From: JABRWC01 sp039961675
GTDB taxonomy: Bacteria; Planctomycetota; Phycisphaerae; UBA1845; Fen-1342
Direction: 5' to 3'
NCBI GenBank assembly: GCA_039961675.1
Contig: JABRWC010000167.1
Coordinates: forward strand, 1 to 14,077
Length of the DNA: 14,077 bases
A model generated the notes under the pieces. It worked only from the letters and a program-made list of their open reading frames with translations, did no database searches and had not been told where the DNA came from. Both the position numbers and the translations under genes were made by a program. Each line of letters opens with the position of its first letter. Position 1 is the stretch's first letter. Shown here in pieces: positions 6,663 to 14,075 of the stretch.

Positions 6663-6824
6663 CGATTCTCTGCGAGCGTATCCCCCCGCGTGTCCCATTC
6701 GCGGCTCCGCACCGGTACTTCGGGTAGCGGCGACGCTGCGGAGCGCCTCGGGCGCCCGGGCGCTGCGTCCTGAATGCGTTTGCCCGAGCGACCGCAGCGC
6801 GCGAATCCAAAGGGAAGCACAGTC

Positions 6825-8666
6825 ATGATCCGAAGTGGGCGTCTCAAATCGTGGGCGATCGCGTCAGCACTGGTGTCCGCCAGCGGCGGCTGCCCGCCGC
6901 ACGCGGCGCTGGAAAACGTCGGCGTGAGCGGCGGCGGAAACGGCGAGCAGCGCGCGCCGAGCAACGGCGGCGCGGACGGTGGGGGCGAGGTTGAGAATGG
7001 GCTTGTTGGCGAAGTCGGCGGCGCGCGCGACGGCGGCGGCAGCACCGGCATGGGCGGCGCTGCGAACGGCGGGGGATTCGAGATCAGCGGACCCGCGGTG
7101 CTCGGCGACCCGGTCGCGGCGAGAATCTTCTTCTCCGACCTCACCAGCGGTCCCGCCAGCGGCGGCTACAACGGCGGCGGGGCGATCGTCACGCTTTACG
7201 GCAACGGTTTCGGCGAACAGCGCGGCGATTCGAGCGTTACAGTGGGCGGAGTCGCCGCGGCCGACTACCTGCTCTGGAGCGACGCACGCATCGCCGTGCA
7301 GCTCGGCGCCGACGCCCGAACGGGCGAGATCGTCGTTCACTCTCCGAGCGGGGCCAGCAACGGCGTGCCGTTCACGGTTCGTGACGGCCGCATCTTCTGC
7401 GTCGCCGTGAATGGCGACGACGGCGCGAGCGGAGCTTTCGACCAGCCGTGGGCGAGCCTGCCGCACGCGGTCGAGTCGGTGGGACCGGGCGACATCATCT
7501 ACGCGATGAACGGCGTCTCGGCGGTGAGCGAGCACCTGTCCGAGGCCGCGCTGTCGCTCGAGTCCGACGGCATGCCGGATGCGCCGATCGCGCTGCTGGC
7601 TTTTCCGGGCGCGACGGTCACGGTCGGCGATCCCGGCGCCTTGCATTACGGAGTGCGCGTCGCTCCGCCGGTCGGCGTTCACACCAGCTACTGGGTCATC
7701 GCCGGGCTGCGGATTCGGGGACGGATCAGCGCGCTGGACATCGGCGGCGACGGTGCGGTCGGCTGGCGCGTCGTGGGGAATGACATCTCGTGCCCGAACG
7801 GCGACGGCCCCACGGGCTGCTTCGTGGCGTCGATGGTCACCGAAATGCGCTTCCTGGGAAACGAAGTGCATGACACGGGCGTCGTGGGCGCCTCCAAGCA
7901 GTACCACGCCGCGTACTTCACGACGGATTCGAACCACGTCGAAGTCGCCTGGAACCACGTGCACGACAACAACACCTGCCGCGCGATCCAGTTTCATTCG
8001 TCACCGCTGTGCCTGCCCGATTGCGGTCCGGGTGATACCACCGGGTTCAACCAGTACGACCTCATCGTGCACGACAACCTGATCCACGGCGACGCGTGCG
8101 ACGGCATCGTCTTCGCGACGGTGGACCCTTCGCAGGGCCCCGTGGAAGCGTACAACAACGTGATCTACGACGTCGGCCGCGGCCCCGATCCGTCGGACGG
8201 CGGAGCGAGCTACGCCGGGATCTTCCTGCCGGGGTACGTCAACAACGGTCCGGAAGGGACGGGCTTCGTCGAGGTGTACAACAACACGTTCTACGACTGC
8301 GGGGCGCGGGGAGGCTCAGCCGCGGGCGCGCTGGCGCGCGGCGAGTATTCGCCGGGACTGGTCCTGCGGCTGCGGAACAACATCATCCATCAGCCGGCCG
8401 GACAGCCGTATCTCAGCGAAGAGTCGCACGCCGACCTGGTCGCGGGCGATCACAACCTGTGGTTCGGCAATGGACCGGGGCCGGCGTTCTTGGCGGCGAA
8501 CGTCGACGCCGATCCGCGATTCGTCGATCTGGCCAACCGGGATTTCCGGCTGGGTGAAGACAGCCCCGCGATCGATGCGGGGGTAGATGTCGGACTGTCG
8601 TGGGACATCATCGGCGCCGGCCGGAGCGCCGGGAGCGCCATCGACCTTGGGGCGCTCGAGCACTGA
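6825..8666 (+). CDS. Exported protein with TIG/IPT domain and right-handed parallel beta-helix
   Basis: This 613-aa protein has an N-terminal hydrophobic signal (about 9-20) ending SASGGC (18-23). This could be a weak lipobox with C23 lipidated, or an ordinary signal peptide. A Gly/Asn-rich flexible linker follows (about 33-84). Residues about 97-185 form a TIG/IPT immunoglobulin-like domain (ARIFFSDLTSGPASGG, then IVTLYGNGFG and VTVGG). Residues about 190-550 are a parallel beta-helix, with recurrent N-rich turns such as WRVVGNDI, MRFLGNEVHD, VEVAWNHVHDNNT, YDLIVHDNLIHGD, VEVYNNTFYD and LRLRNNIIHQ. The end (DADPRFVDLANRDFRLG, SPAIDAG, DLGALEH) is the usual closing motif of bacterial beta-helix proteins of the pectate-lyase-like type. 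The start at 6825 is chosen for AGGGAAG 7 bases upstream; an ATG at 6774 lacks this. It probably binds or cleaves extracellular polysaccharide, but no catalytic residues were assigned. Confidence 0.88.
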   Translation: MIRSGRLKSWAIASALVSASGGCPPHAALENVGVSGGGNGEQRAPSNGGADGGGEVENGLVGEVGGARDGGGSTGMGGAANGGGFEISGPAVLGDPVAARIFFSDLTSGPASGGYNGGGAIVTLYGNGFGEQRGDSSVTVGGVAAADYLLWSDARIAVQLGADARTGEIVVHSPSGASNGVPFTVRDGRIFCVAVNGDDGASGAFDQPWASLPHAVESVGPGDIIYAMNGVSAVSEHLSEAALSLESDGMPDAPIALLAFPGATVTVGDPGALHYGVRVAPPVGVHTSYWVIAGLRIRGRISALDIGGDGAVGWRVVGNDISCPNGDGPTGCFVASMVTEMRFLGNEVHDTGVVGASKQYHAAYFTTDSNHVEVAWNHVHDNNTCRAIQFHSSPLCLPDCGPGDTTGFNQYDLIVHDNLIHGDACDGIVFATVDPSQGPVEAYNNVIYDVGRGPDPSDGGASYAGIFLPGYVNNGPEGTGFVEVYNNTFYDCGARGGSAAGALARGEYSPGLVLRLRNNIIHQPAGQPYLSEESHADLVAGDHNLWFGNGPGPAFLAANVDADPRFVDLANRDFRLGEDSPAIDAGVDVGLSWDIIGAGRSAGSAIDLGALEH

Positions 8667-8702
8667 CCACGGGCCGCGGTCAACGGCGGCCGCAGAACAG
8701 AC

Positions 8703-8741
8703 GGCGCCGCGCGGATGCAAGTGCACGCTCCGCGCGGCGCC
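8703..8741. terminator. Bidirectional intrinsic terminator between convergent genes
   Basis: GGCGCCGCGCGGA (8703-8715) and TCCGCGCGGCGCC (8729-8741) form a perfect 13-bp GC stem with a 13-base loop. On the plus strand it lies 36 bases after the beta-helix gene stop and is followed by GGGCTTTA. On the minus strand it begins 5 bases after the isomerase-family stop and is followed by GTCTGTTCTG. The stem strength and the position between convergent genes make this the clearest terminator in the window. Confidence 0.78.
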
Positions 8742-8746
8742 GGGCT

Positions 8747-9889
8747 TTACGGCCTCGGCCACGCCGGCAGGCGCTCCGGGCGCGGAGCGCGGGCGCGGAC
8801 CAGGTACGCCTCCAGCCAGCCGCGCGTCCGGTCCGGGTGCGCGTGGCAATGCAGCACAGCCTCGTGGTCAATCGCGTTCACGCGGTCGTTGGCCGCGCGG
8901 ATCGCGTCCATGCTGATCTTCAGCGCCGTGTCCACCGGCATGCGCTCCGGGTTGATGTCGATGCCGAACCAGCCGCGGTAGCCGTACATCTTGAGCGTGT
9001 AGAGCAGGGCTTCGAGCTGCTCGGGCGAGACGACGCCGACGTTCAGGTCCTGGTCGTAGTTTCCCAGCGGCTGGCTGTTCCAGTGCGAATGCGCCAGCCG
9101 GCCCTCGCTGAGCGGCCAACTGAAGGCGTACGCAAGTTCCTCGAAGCCCATCAGCACGTGGCCGACCTCCGGGTTCAGGCAGCACAGCGTGTGGCCTTCG
9201 GCGAGCAGCCGCTGGTTCTCCGCGCTGCGCAGCCGGCTCTCGACCATGTGGCCCAGCAGCAGCCCCTCGGGCGTGGTGCCGAAGAGGATGCGGCCGCGCG
9301 GCTCGTACGGCTTCGGCTCGAACGCGACGCGCACGCCGGGTACGGCGTCCATCGCCTCAGCCAGGCCGTCGGCGAAGCGCTCGCGCATGGCGGTGAAGTC
9401 CACGCCGAACGGATTCTCGTACCCGTCGATGCCGGGCCAGACGATCGAGAATTCGGTGTCGAGGTCGCGATTGAGCGAGAAGGCGCGTTTGGCGCGCTCG
9501 ATGGCGGCGCGGCGCGGCGCTTCGAGCGGGTTGCTCAGTGAGCCCCATTCGAACTGCTCATCCCAGAACAGCAGTGGAATCACGGTGATGAGCCGGATGC
9601 CCGTCTGTGCCGTGAAGCGTTTCCAGAGATCCAGATTGTCCTCGTTCACCTCGTTCGGGTAGTGCGCCTCCAACCCGCGCAGGCCGTAGTCCTTCAGCGA
9701 TGCGGCAAGCTCCAGACGCTCCTCGATCGACCGCTCACGCTGGTATTTCGCATGAAAACGGCTGTTCGGCGGCGAAAAGAACCAGACGCCGGCGCTGAAC
9801 TTCAGCTCCAGCTCGAACGAGCGCAGGTGGTCGAGCAGCTCCTGCGGCGAGCGGCGGGTTGCCTGCGGGCGAAGGTCCTGAAGCGACAT
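8747..9889 (-). CDS. Xylose-isomerase-family TIM-barrel protein
   Basis: This 380-aa protein is the length of the short (actinomycete-type) xylose isomerases and carries their landmarks in order. HYPNE (76-80) lies near the catalytic His region. WPGIDGYENP (151-160) matches the WGGREG segment. FEPKPYEPRG (190-199) has the metal ligand E191 and catalytic-type K193. LNPEVGH (238-244) has E241 and H244. YDQDLNVG (278-285) has D279 and D281. GIDIN (309-313) has D310. Spacings match xylose isomerase, but the HIDLN ligand site reads HSHWN (267-271), placing H269 where Asp is expected. Its substrate may therefore differ; L-rhamnose isomerase also uses His at the structural metal. The start has GGAG 7 bases upstream. 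The gene is followed at once by a strong terminator. It is probably cytoplasmic and interconverts an aldose and a ketose or a related sugar; xylose itself is not established. Confidence 0.85.
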   Translation of the reverse strand: MSLQDLRPQATRRSPQELLDHLRSFELELKFSAGVWFFSPPNSRFHAKYQRERSIEERLELAASLKDYGLRGLEAHYPNEVNEDNLDLWKRFTAQTGIRLITVIPLLFWDEQFEWGSLSNPLEAPRRAAIERAKRAFSLNRDLDTEFSIVWPGIDGYENPFGVDFTAMRERFADGLAEAMDAVPGVRVAFEPKPYEPRGRILFGTTPEGLLLGHMVESRLRSAENQRLLAEGHTLCCLNPEVGHVLMGFEELAYAFSWPLSEGRLAHSHWNSQPLGNYDQDLNVGVVSPEQLEALLYTLKMYGYRGWFGIDINPERMPVDTALKISMDAIRAANDRVNAIDHEAVLHCHAHPDRTRGWLEAYLVRARAPRPERLPAWPRP

Positions 9890-9956
9890 GGCGATCTCCC
9901 GGTGGCCTCAGCGTACGGTGTTCCATGTTAGCGGAAACAGCACTGTCGGCCTCCGT

Positions 9957-10022
9957 GGGAGCGGTCCGCGAGCGCCAGCGAGCGCATCCGAGCCCCGCAC
10001 GACAATGCGGGGTTGCGCTCCC
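9957..10022 (-). terminator. Nested hairpin between the glycosylase and isomerase-family genes
   Basis: The inner stem is CCCCGCA (9993-9999) with TGCGGGG (10006-10012) and a 6-base loop. The outer stem is GAGCGCA (9980-9986) with TGCGCTC (10014-10020). GGGAGCG (9957-9963) could compete for CGCTCCC (10016-10022). It lies about 60 bases past the glycosylase stop on the minus strand. No T-run is seen, so it may be a REP-like element or a mutually exclusive RNA structure as easily as a terminator. The remaining gap (9890-10080) shows no gene. Confidence 0.45.
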
Positions 10023-10080
10023 GCGCGCTTGTGGTTCCGACAGGCGGTCAACTCAACCCCGCATCGCCCCAGCAACCCCG

Positions 10081-10977
10081 TCACCGCTCCAATTCCTCGA
10101 CGGTGCGCGGCCAGTCGCCCCGCAGCAGCCGCGACAGCGAACGATCCGCCAGAATGCGGCCCCCCGTCTGGCACGCCGGGCAGTAGTTCGTCTCGTTCTC
10201 GGCGTAGCGGATCCGCTGAACGGGCGACCCGCACACCGGGCACGGCCGGCCGAACCGGCCATGCACGGCAAAGTCCTCGCGGAACGCCGTGATCTCGCTC
10301 GGTCCGGGAAAACGGCCCTCGACCTGCCGCCGGAGCGTCTCGACCCAACGGCCGAGCGTGCCCCGCGCCGCGGCGTACAGGCGCGCGATCTCCACGTCGG
10401 ACAGGCGCTGCGTCTGCTGGAGCGGCGACATTCCCGCCGCGTGCAGAATCTCATCGGAGTATGCGTTGCCGATCCCGTCGAACAGCCGCGGGTCGCACAA
10501 GGCGCGCTTCAGCGTGTGGTGCTCGCACCGCAGCCGGTCGCCAAACGCGGCAAGGCTCGCTTCCAGGACGTCCAGTCCGCCCGCGTCGTGCTGCGCGAGG
10601 GCACTCGCGCCACGCAGCACGTGAAGCGAAGCGCGTTTCTTCGTGCCGGCCTCGGTCAGGAACAGCGTGCCGCGCTCCAATTGGAAGATTGCAAGCGTGA
10701 TCTTGCCGGGCGCGGCGGCGTCAGCATTGTCGCTCCAGCGCAGGCGTCCGGCGATCATCAGGTGGATCAGCACGAACAACTCGCCTTCGAGCGCCAGCAC
10801 GATCCGCTTGCCCAGTCGGCGGACGTCGAGCACCACCCGGCCGTCAACTTCGCTGAACGGCGGATCAACCGTGCGGAGTACGAACGGGCTGCGCACGCGG
10901 GCGCGGATCACCCGTCCGCCGACCGCCCGCGCGCGGAGCGCGCCCACGTAGGCGAGTACGTCCGGCAATTCCGGCAT
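10081..10977 (-). CDS. Fpg/Nei-family DNA glycosylase (formamidopyrimidine-DNA glycosylase-like)
   Basis: This 298-aa base-excision repair enzyme should remove oxidised bases and nick the strand at the abasic site. The N-terminus MPELPDV supplies P2 as the catalytic amine after Met removal, and E3. K57 (LGKRIVLAL) matches the conserved Lys. FDGIGNAYSDEIL (166-178) is the helix-two-turn-helix signature with its Asn. The zinc finger is C246-x2-C249-x16-C266-x2-C269. It departs from typical Fpg: Asp6 instead of Glu, HLMIAG (72-77) where HLGMSG is usual, and ENETNYC (260-266) where QRATFYC is usual, which loses the DNA-phosphate-binding Arg. An extra C-terminal tail (GGRILADRSLSRLLRGDWP onward) follows the finger. 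These traits suggest a distinct subfamily, so the base specificity may differ. The start has only a weak AGGTG upstream. Its promoter is not evident. Confidence 0.9.
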   Translation of the reverse strand: MPELPDVLAYVGALRARAVGGRVIRARVRSPFVLRTVDPPFSEVDGRVVLDVRRLGKRIVLALEGELFVLIHLMIAGRLRWSDNADAAAPGKITLAIFQLERGTLFLTEAGTKKRASLHVLRGASALAQHDAGGLDVLEASLAAFGDRLRCEHHTLKRALCDPRLFDGIGNAYSDEILHAAGMSPLQQTQRLSDVEIARLYAAARGTLGRWVETLRRQVEGRFPGPSEITAFREDFAVHGRFGRPCPVCGSPVQRIRYAENETNYCPACQTGGRILADRSLSRLLRGDWPRTVEELER

Positions 10978-11095
10978 TCGCGCCGCACCTGTCGGTGTTC
11001 TCGAGTCAGAGGTATGGTTCGTTTCGCGCAGCAGCGCGCTGCGAAGCCGGCCCTTGCAGCGCCCCGCGCGGACACAACCGCGGCCGCCGCTCGTC

Positions 11096-11139
11096 CGCGC
11101 CGCCGCAAGCCGCCGCGCCGCCGCAAGCCGCCGCGCCGC
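11096..11139 (+). repeat. 18-bp tandem repeat, 2.4 copies
   Basis: The unit CGCGCCGCCGCAAGCCGC is present at 11096-11113 and 11114-11131, with a partial third copy at 11132-11139. It lies in the gap 10978-11143, just after the stop of the 103-aa minus-strand gene. On the plus strand it would encode Arg/Lys/Pro-rich repeats, but no convincing gene contains it. It could arise by replication slippage. Confidence 0.7.
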
Positions 11140-11143
11140 TACG

Positions 11144-11455
11144 TCACCAGCGATGGCACTGGTTGTACATGCGGCGCCAATCGTCCGGCGATGAGCGCTC
11201 GTTCAGCCGCACCAGCTCATGCCCTTCACGTTCGTACACCGCCCCGAAATACGTGAGATCGTCGGCGTCGATCGCCGGTTCGGCGCCGGCGCTGCGGCGT
11301 CGATGCCGGCGAACCACCCATTCTTCCCCGTCGGCAGCTAGCACAATGATTCGATCCGGCTGGCACCACAGCACGACGCCTTCACAGTCTCGCGCCGCGG
11401 ACTGGTCGATCGTCGGCTTGAACGTGGCGGATGTGAGACCGCACACAACGCCCAT
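11144..11455 (-). CDS. Hypothetical protein, 103 aa
   Basis: I do not recognise the family. Residues 1-48 look like a small beta-rich domain (VVCGLTSATF, CEGVVLWCQPDRIIVLAADGEEWVV). A basic patch RRHRRR (49-54) follows, then an acidic-aromatic region (AIDADDLTYFGAVYEREGHELVRL). The protein ends DDWRRMYNQCHRW. It has no signal peptide or membrane segment and so is probably cytoplasmic. The start is well supported by GAGGAGA about 6 bases upstream on the minus strand. It lies upstream of the glycosylase on the same strand, with 166 bases and a tandem repeat between, so a shared operon is uncertain. It is divergent from the kinase gene. A TATAAC on the minus strand at 11608-11603 overlaps the kinase -10 box and could serve it, but would leave a leader of about 140 bases. 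Confidence 0.72.
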   Translation of the reverse strand: MGVVCGLTSATFKPTIDQSAARDCEGVVLWCQPDRIIVLAADGEEWVVRRHRRRSAGAEPAIDADDLTYFGAVYEREGHELVRLNERSSPDDWRRMYNQCHRW

Positions 11456-11604
11456 GTCCGTCTCCTCACGCCGGGTGTGACGAGATGTTGGAGGCGATCA
11501 TGGCGAGCCGGCCGCCGCGCGTCAACGGGCCGGCGTCTGCGGAATCTCCAGCGGCCGCGCGCAGCACCCACCGGCGCCGCGGCTTGCGCGATTCCAGCGA
11601 TTGT

Positions 11605-11610
11605 TATAAT
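11605..11610 (+). promoter_or_regulatory. -10 box of the kinase gene
   Basis: An exact TATAAT gives an expected start near 11617 and a leader of about 40 bases before the kinase ATG at 11658. TTGCGC at 11584-11589 is a weak -35 candidate with a short 15-base spacer. The sequence after the box (GCCGGCGG) resembles that after the tRNA -10 box (GCCGAGCC). The divergent gap 11456-11657 otherwise holds no gene I can support. Confidence 0.5.
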
Positions 11611-11657
11611 GCCGGCGGATTTACGCGCCGTCGAGCCTCGCTCGCGCCGGGTGGTTC

Positions 11658-14075
11658 ATGTCTTCGCCTCCGTTGCCAGACTGCGCCTCGGATGACGTGC
11701 TCACCGCGTCGATTGACGGCGCGCTGGGCGAGCCGATGCGCTCTCGGCTCTTCGAGCACCTTGAGATCTGCGACGCCTGCCGGCGCCGCCACCAGGCGCT
11801 GGACGGAGGACAGTTTCCGCGAATCGAGAACTACACGGTGATCGAGCGCATCGGACGCGGCGGCTTCGGCGTCGTGTACCGCGCGATCCATCACGCCAAG
11901 CAGCGAACCGAGGCGCTCAAGGTCCTGTACGCCACCACGCCGCTGCGCGCCGCGTACTTCGAGAACGAGGTGCACCTGATCGCCTCGCTGCGCCATCCGA
12001 ACATCGCCACGCTCTACGAGGCTCAACTCGCGTCCCCGCCGCTGTACTACTCGATGGAGCTGGTCGAAGGCGAGCGCCTCAACGAGTACCTCGCGGCGCA
12101 CCGGGTGCCGGTCGATGAGCGCATCCGGCTCATTCGCACCGTGGCCCAGGCCGTCGAGTACCTGCACGCGCACGGCGTGGTCCACCGCGACATCAAGCCG
12201 CAGAACATTCTCGTGGATCGGACGGGCCAGCCGCGGATCGTGGACTTCGGCATCGGCAAGCGACTCGGGCTTCCCGCGCAGCCGCAACCCGGCGCCGCGG
12301 ACGGCGCGCGCGAGGGGCCGATCGGTACGCTGGGGTACATCGCACCGGAGCAGGCCGAGCGCCAGAACGTCGACGGCCGTGCGGACATCTTCGCGCTCGG
12401 GGCGCTGCTCTATCACTGCGTCACCGGCCGGCCCGCACCCCGCGCGACGGAGCCGCCCCATGCGATCGGCGACGTGCTTCGCCGGCGCGGCATCCGCCGC
12501 GCCCGGGACCTCGCCGCCATCATCTCCCACTGCGTGGCGCACGACCCGGACCAGCGCTACGCCTCCTGCGCCCAGTTCGTCGCGGACCTCGACCGTTTCG
12601 TGGAGGGCCGCTGGGTCGCCGCACGCGTGGAGCAGTCGCGGCTCGTGCGCGTGGCGCGCGTGGCGGCGTTCCTGCTGCGCAAGCACACGGCGGCGGTCCA
12701 GTTCGCCGTGCTCGCCCTGAGCGTGACATGGCTCGTGCTCGGCTTCGCCGCGCTGCGCCCACACGTCGCTCTCGGCATGGCCGGGGCCGGCGGAGTCGTG
12801 ATCGTCGGGCTGGACCCGGCGACCGACGAGGCGGTGCGCGCCGGACGCTACCGGGACGTGCTGCCGGACCTCGACCCGCAAGTCCCGAAGAGCTACCGCC
12901 TCCTGCACGCGCGGGTCCTGACCGCCATCGCCAGGGCGTCGCCGCTCGCCGTCGTGCTCGACTATTACTTTCCCGACTGCCAGCCGTCCTACGACGCGGC
13001 GCTGGTCGACGCGATCCGGCGCATCCGCGCGCCGGTCGTCGTCGCGGCGCACGAGTTCGACGTCAACGGCGAGCCGCTGACCTGCGACGCGATCCGCGAA
13101 GCGGCGCACGGCTTCGGCGCCATCGTCTCCGCCGCCCCGGGCGCGTTCAGCACCGAGCTCGAAATGACCGCCTGCATCGAGCGCGGCTTCGGTCCGCCGA
13201 TCCCCGGGCTGGCCGTGGCCGGCTTCGCCGCAGCCCGACGCCCCGACGGCCGCGCACGGCTGGTGGTCGATCGCGACGGACTCGAGCTGCGCTACGAGAA
13301 GCGCGCCCCGCGGCCCGGAGAACCACGCTGGCTGGAGACCACCGACCGCATTCCACTGCATCGCGGCGCCCGACCGGATGACGCCCAGCACCTGATTGCG
13401 GGCGACCGGGCGCTCATGATGCGCGTGCCGATTCCGAACACGCCGACCCCGCTTGTCGATTCCCTGTCCTATGCGGCGATTCTCGAGGCCGCCGATGATC
13501 AGCTGCGGGCCTGGCTGGACCACCGCGCCGTGATCCTGGGAGGAACGCTGCCCGGCGTGGACGAGCACACCCTGATCGACGGACGACGTGTCCACGGCGT
13601 CGAAACGCACGCCCGCGCCCTGGAGACGCTGCTCGGCGGCGCAAGGCTCGAAAGACTGAGCGTCGCGGGAATCTTCGTACGCGTCGTGCTCGCCGGCACA
13701 GCGGCGCTGGCCCTGGTGCGGCTCGTGCCGCTCCGCCCGCCGCTGCGGCTGCGCGGCAGCCTCACGGCGGCGTTGACGACGATCGTCGCGAGCGTCGCGC
13801 TTGCGGCCTTCGCGGTAGTGCGTTGGAGCACGCCCTGGGTCGTGGAGCCGGCCATCGTGCTGGCGGCCCTGCTGGTGTGCGGCGCAGCGCTGCTCGCCGC
13901 GCGCGTCTCTCGTGAGTTCGCGGGTCAGATCGCCGCGACTGCGGCGACGGCGCTGGGCGACGAGCGCTCGTCGGTCCCTTCCACCAGGGTCGTCGAGGCG
14001 CGAACCTCGAGCACCACCGTGCCGGACTCGAAGGCGGCTGGAGAGCCGTCCGCTACACGGGCGGCGCGGTCGTAA
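11658..14075 (+). CDS. Membrane receptor Ser/Thr protein kinase with N-terminal anti-sigma-type zinc finger and CHASE2 sensor
   Basis: The product has 805 aa. Residues 9-41 form a zf-HC2/anti-sigma-like finger (C9, then H34-x3-C38-x2-C41). A PknB-type kinase domain spans about 59-315: GRGGFG (66-71), K88, E104, HRDIKPQN (176-183, catalytic D178), DFG (196-198), APE (229-231) and DIFALG (243-248). All key residues are present, so it should be active. A membrane segment (about 346-366) leads to a CHASE2-like extracytoplasmic domain (about 379-655; VVIVGLDPATDEAV, AVVLDYYFPD, RAVILGGTLPGVDEH, RVHGVETHARALETLL). Three further membrane segments follow (about 667-690, 703-723, 729-749), then a cytoplasmic Ser/Thr-rich tail (750-805), a possible autophosphorylation site. 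The start has only a weak GGTGG; no in-frame alternative upstream is credible. The ligand and targets are unknown. The stop lies two bases before the window end. Confidence 0.92.
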   Translation: MSSPPLPDCASDDVLTASIDGALGEPMRSRLFEHLEICDACRRRHQALDGGQFPRIENYTVIERIGRGGFGVVYRAIHHAKQRTEALKVLYATTPLRAAYFENEVHLIASLRHPNIATLYEAQLASPPLYYSMELVEGERLNEYLAAHRVPVDERIRLIRTVAQAVEYLHAHGVVHRDIKPQNILVDRTGQPRIVDFGIGKRLGLPAQPQPGAADGAREGPIGTLGYIAPEQAERQNVDGRADIFALGALLYHCVTGRPAPRATEPPHAIGDVLRRRGIRRARDLAAIISHCVAHDPDQRYASCAQFVADLDRFVEGRWVAARVEQSRLVRVARVAAFLLRKHTAAVQFAVLALSVTWLVLGFAALRPHVALGMAGAGGVVIVGLDPATDEAVRAGRYRDVLPDLDPQVPKSYRLLHARVLTAIARASPLAVVLDYYFPDCQPSYDAALVDAIRRIRAPVVVAAHEFDVNGEPLTCDAIREAAHGFGAIVSAAPGAFSTELEMTACIERGFGPPIPGLAVAGFAAARRPDGRARLVVDRDGLELRYEKRAPRPGEPRWLETTDRIPLHRGARPDDAQHLIAGDRALMMRVPIPNTPTPLVDSLSYAAILEAADDQLRAWLDHRAVILGGTLPGVDEHTLIDGRRVHGVETHARALETLLGGARLERLSVAGIFVRVVLAGTAALALVRLVPLRPPLRLRGSLTAALTTIVASVALAAFAVVRWSTPWVVEPAIVLAALLVCGAALLAARVSREFAGQIAATAATALGDERSSVPSTRVVEARTSSTTVPDSKAAGEPSATRAARS

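Noticed and set aside
6774..6824. Earlier ATG for the beta-helix gene
   Set aside because: It adds 17 charged residues before the signal peptide and lacks a Shine-Dalgarno, whereas 6825 has AGGGAAG.
9859..11256. 465-aa plus-strand open frame crossing the glycosylase
   Set aside because: It covers an antisense gene, a hairpin region and a tandem repeat, and shows no family features.
11014..11256. Small Lys/Pro/Arg-rich frame through the tandem repeat, histone-H1-like in look
   Set aside because: The AGAGG is only one base from the ATG, and the second half is antisense to the better supported 103-aa gene.
11500..11841. Plus-strand frame starting at ATG 11500 with a good GGAGG
   Set aside because: It precedes the kinase -10 box and runs into the kinase in another frame with Arg/Ser-rich shadow composition.
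11604..13610. 668-aa minus-strand open frame
   Set aside because: It is antisense to the kinase, which has all conserved kinase residues.
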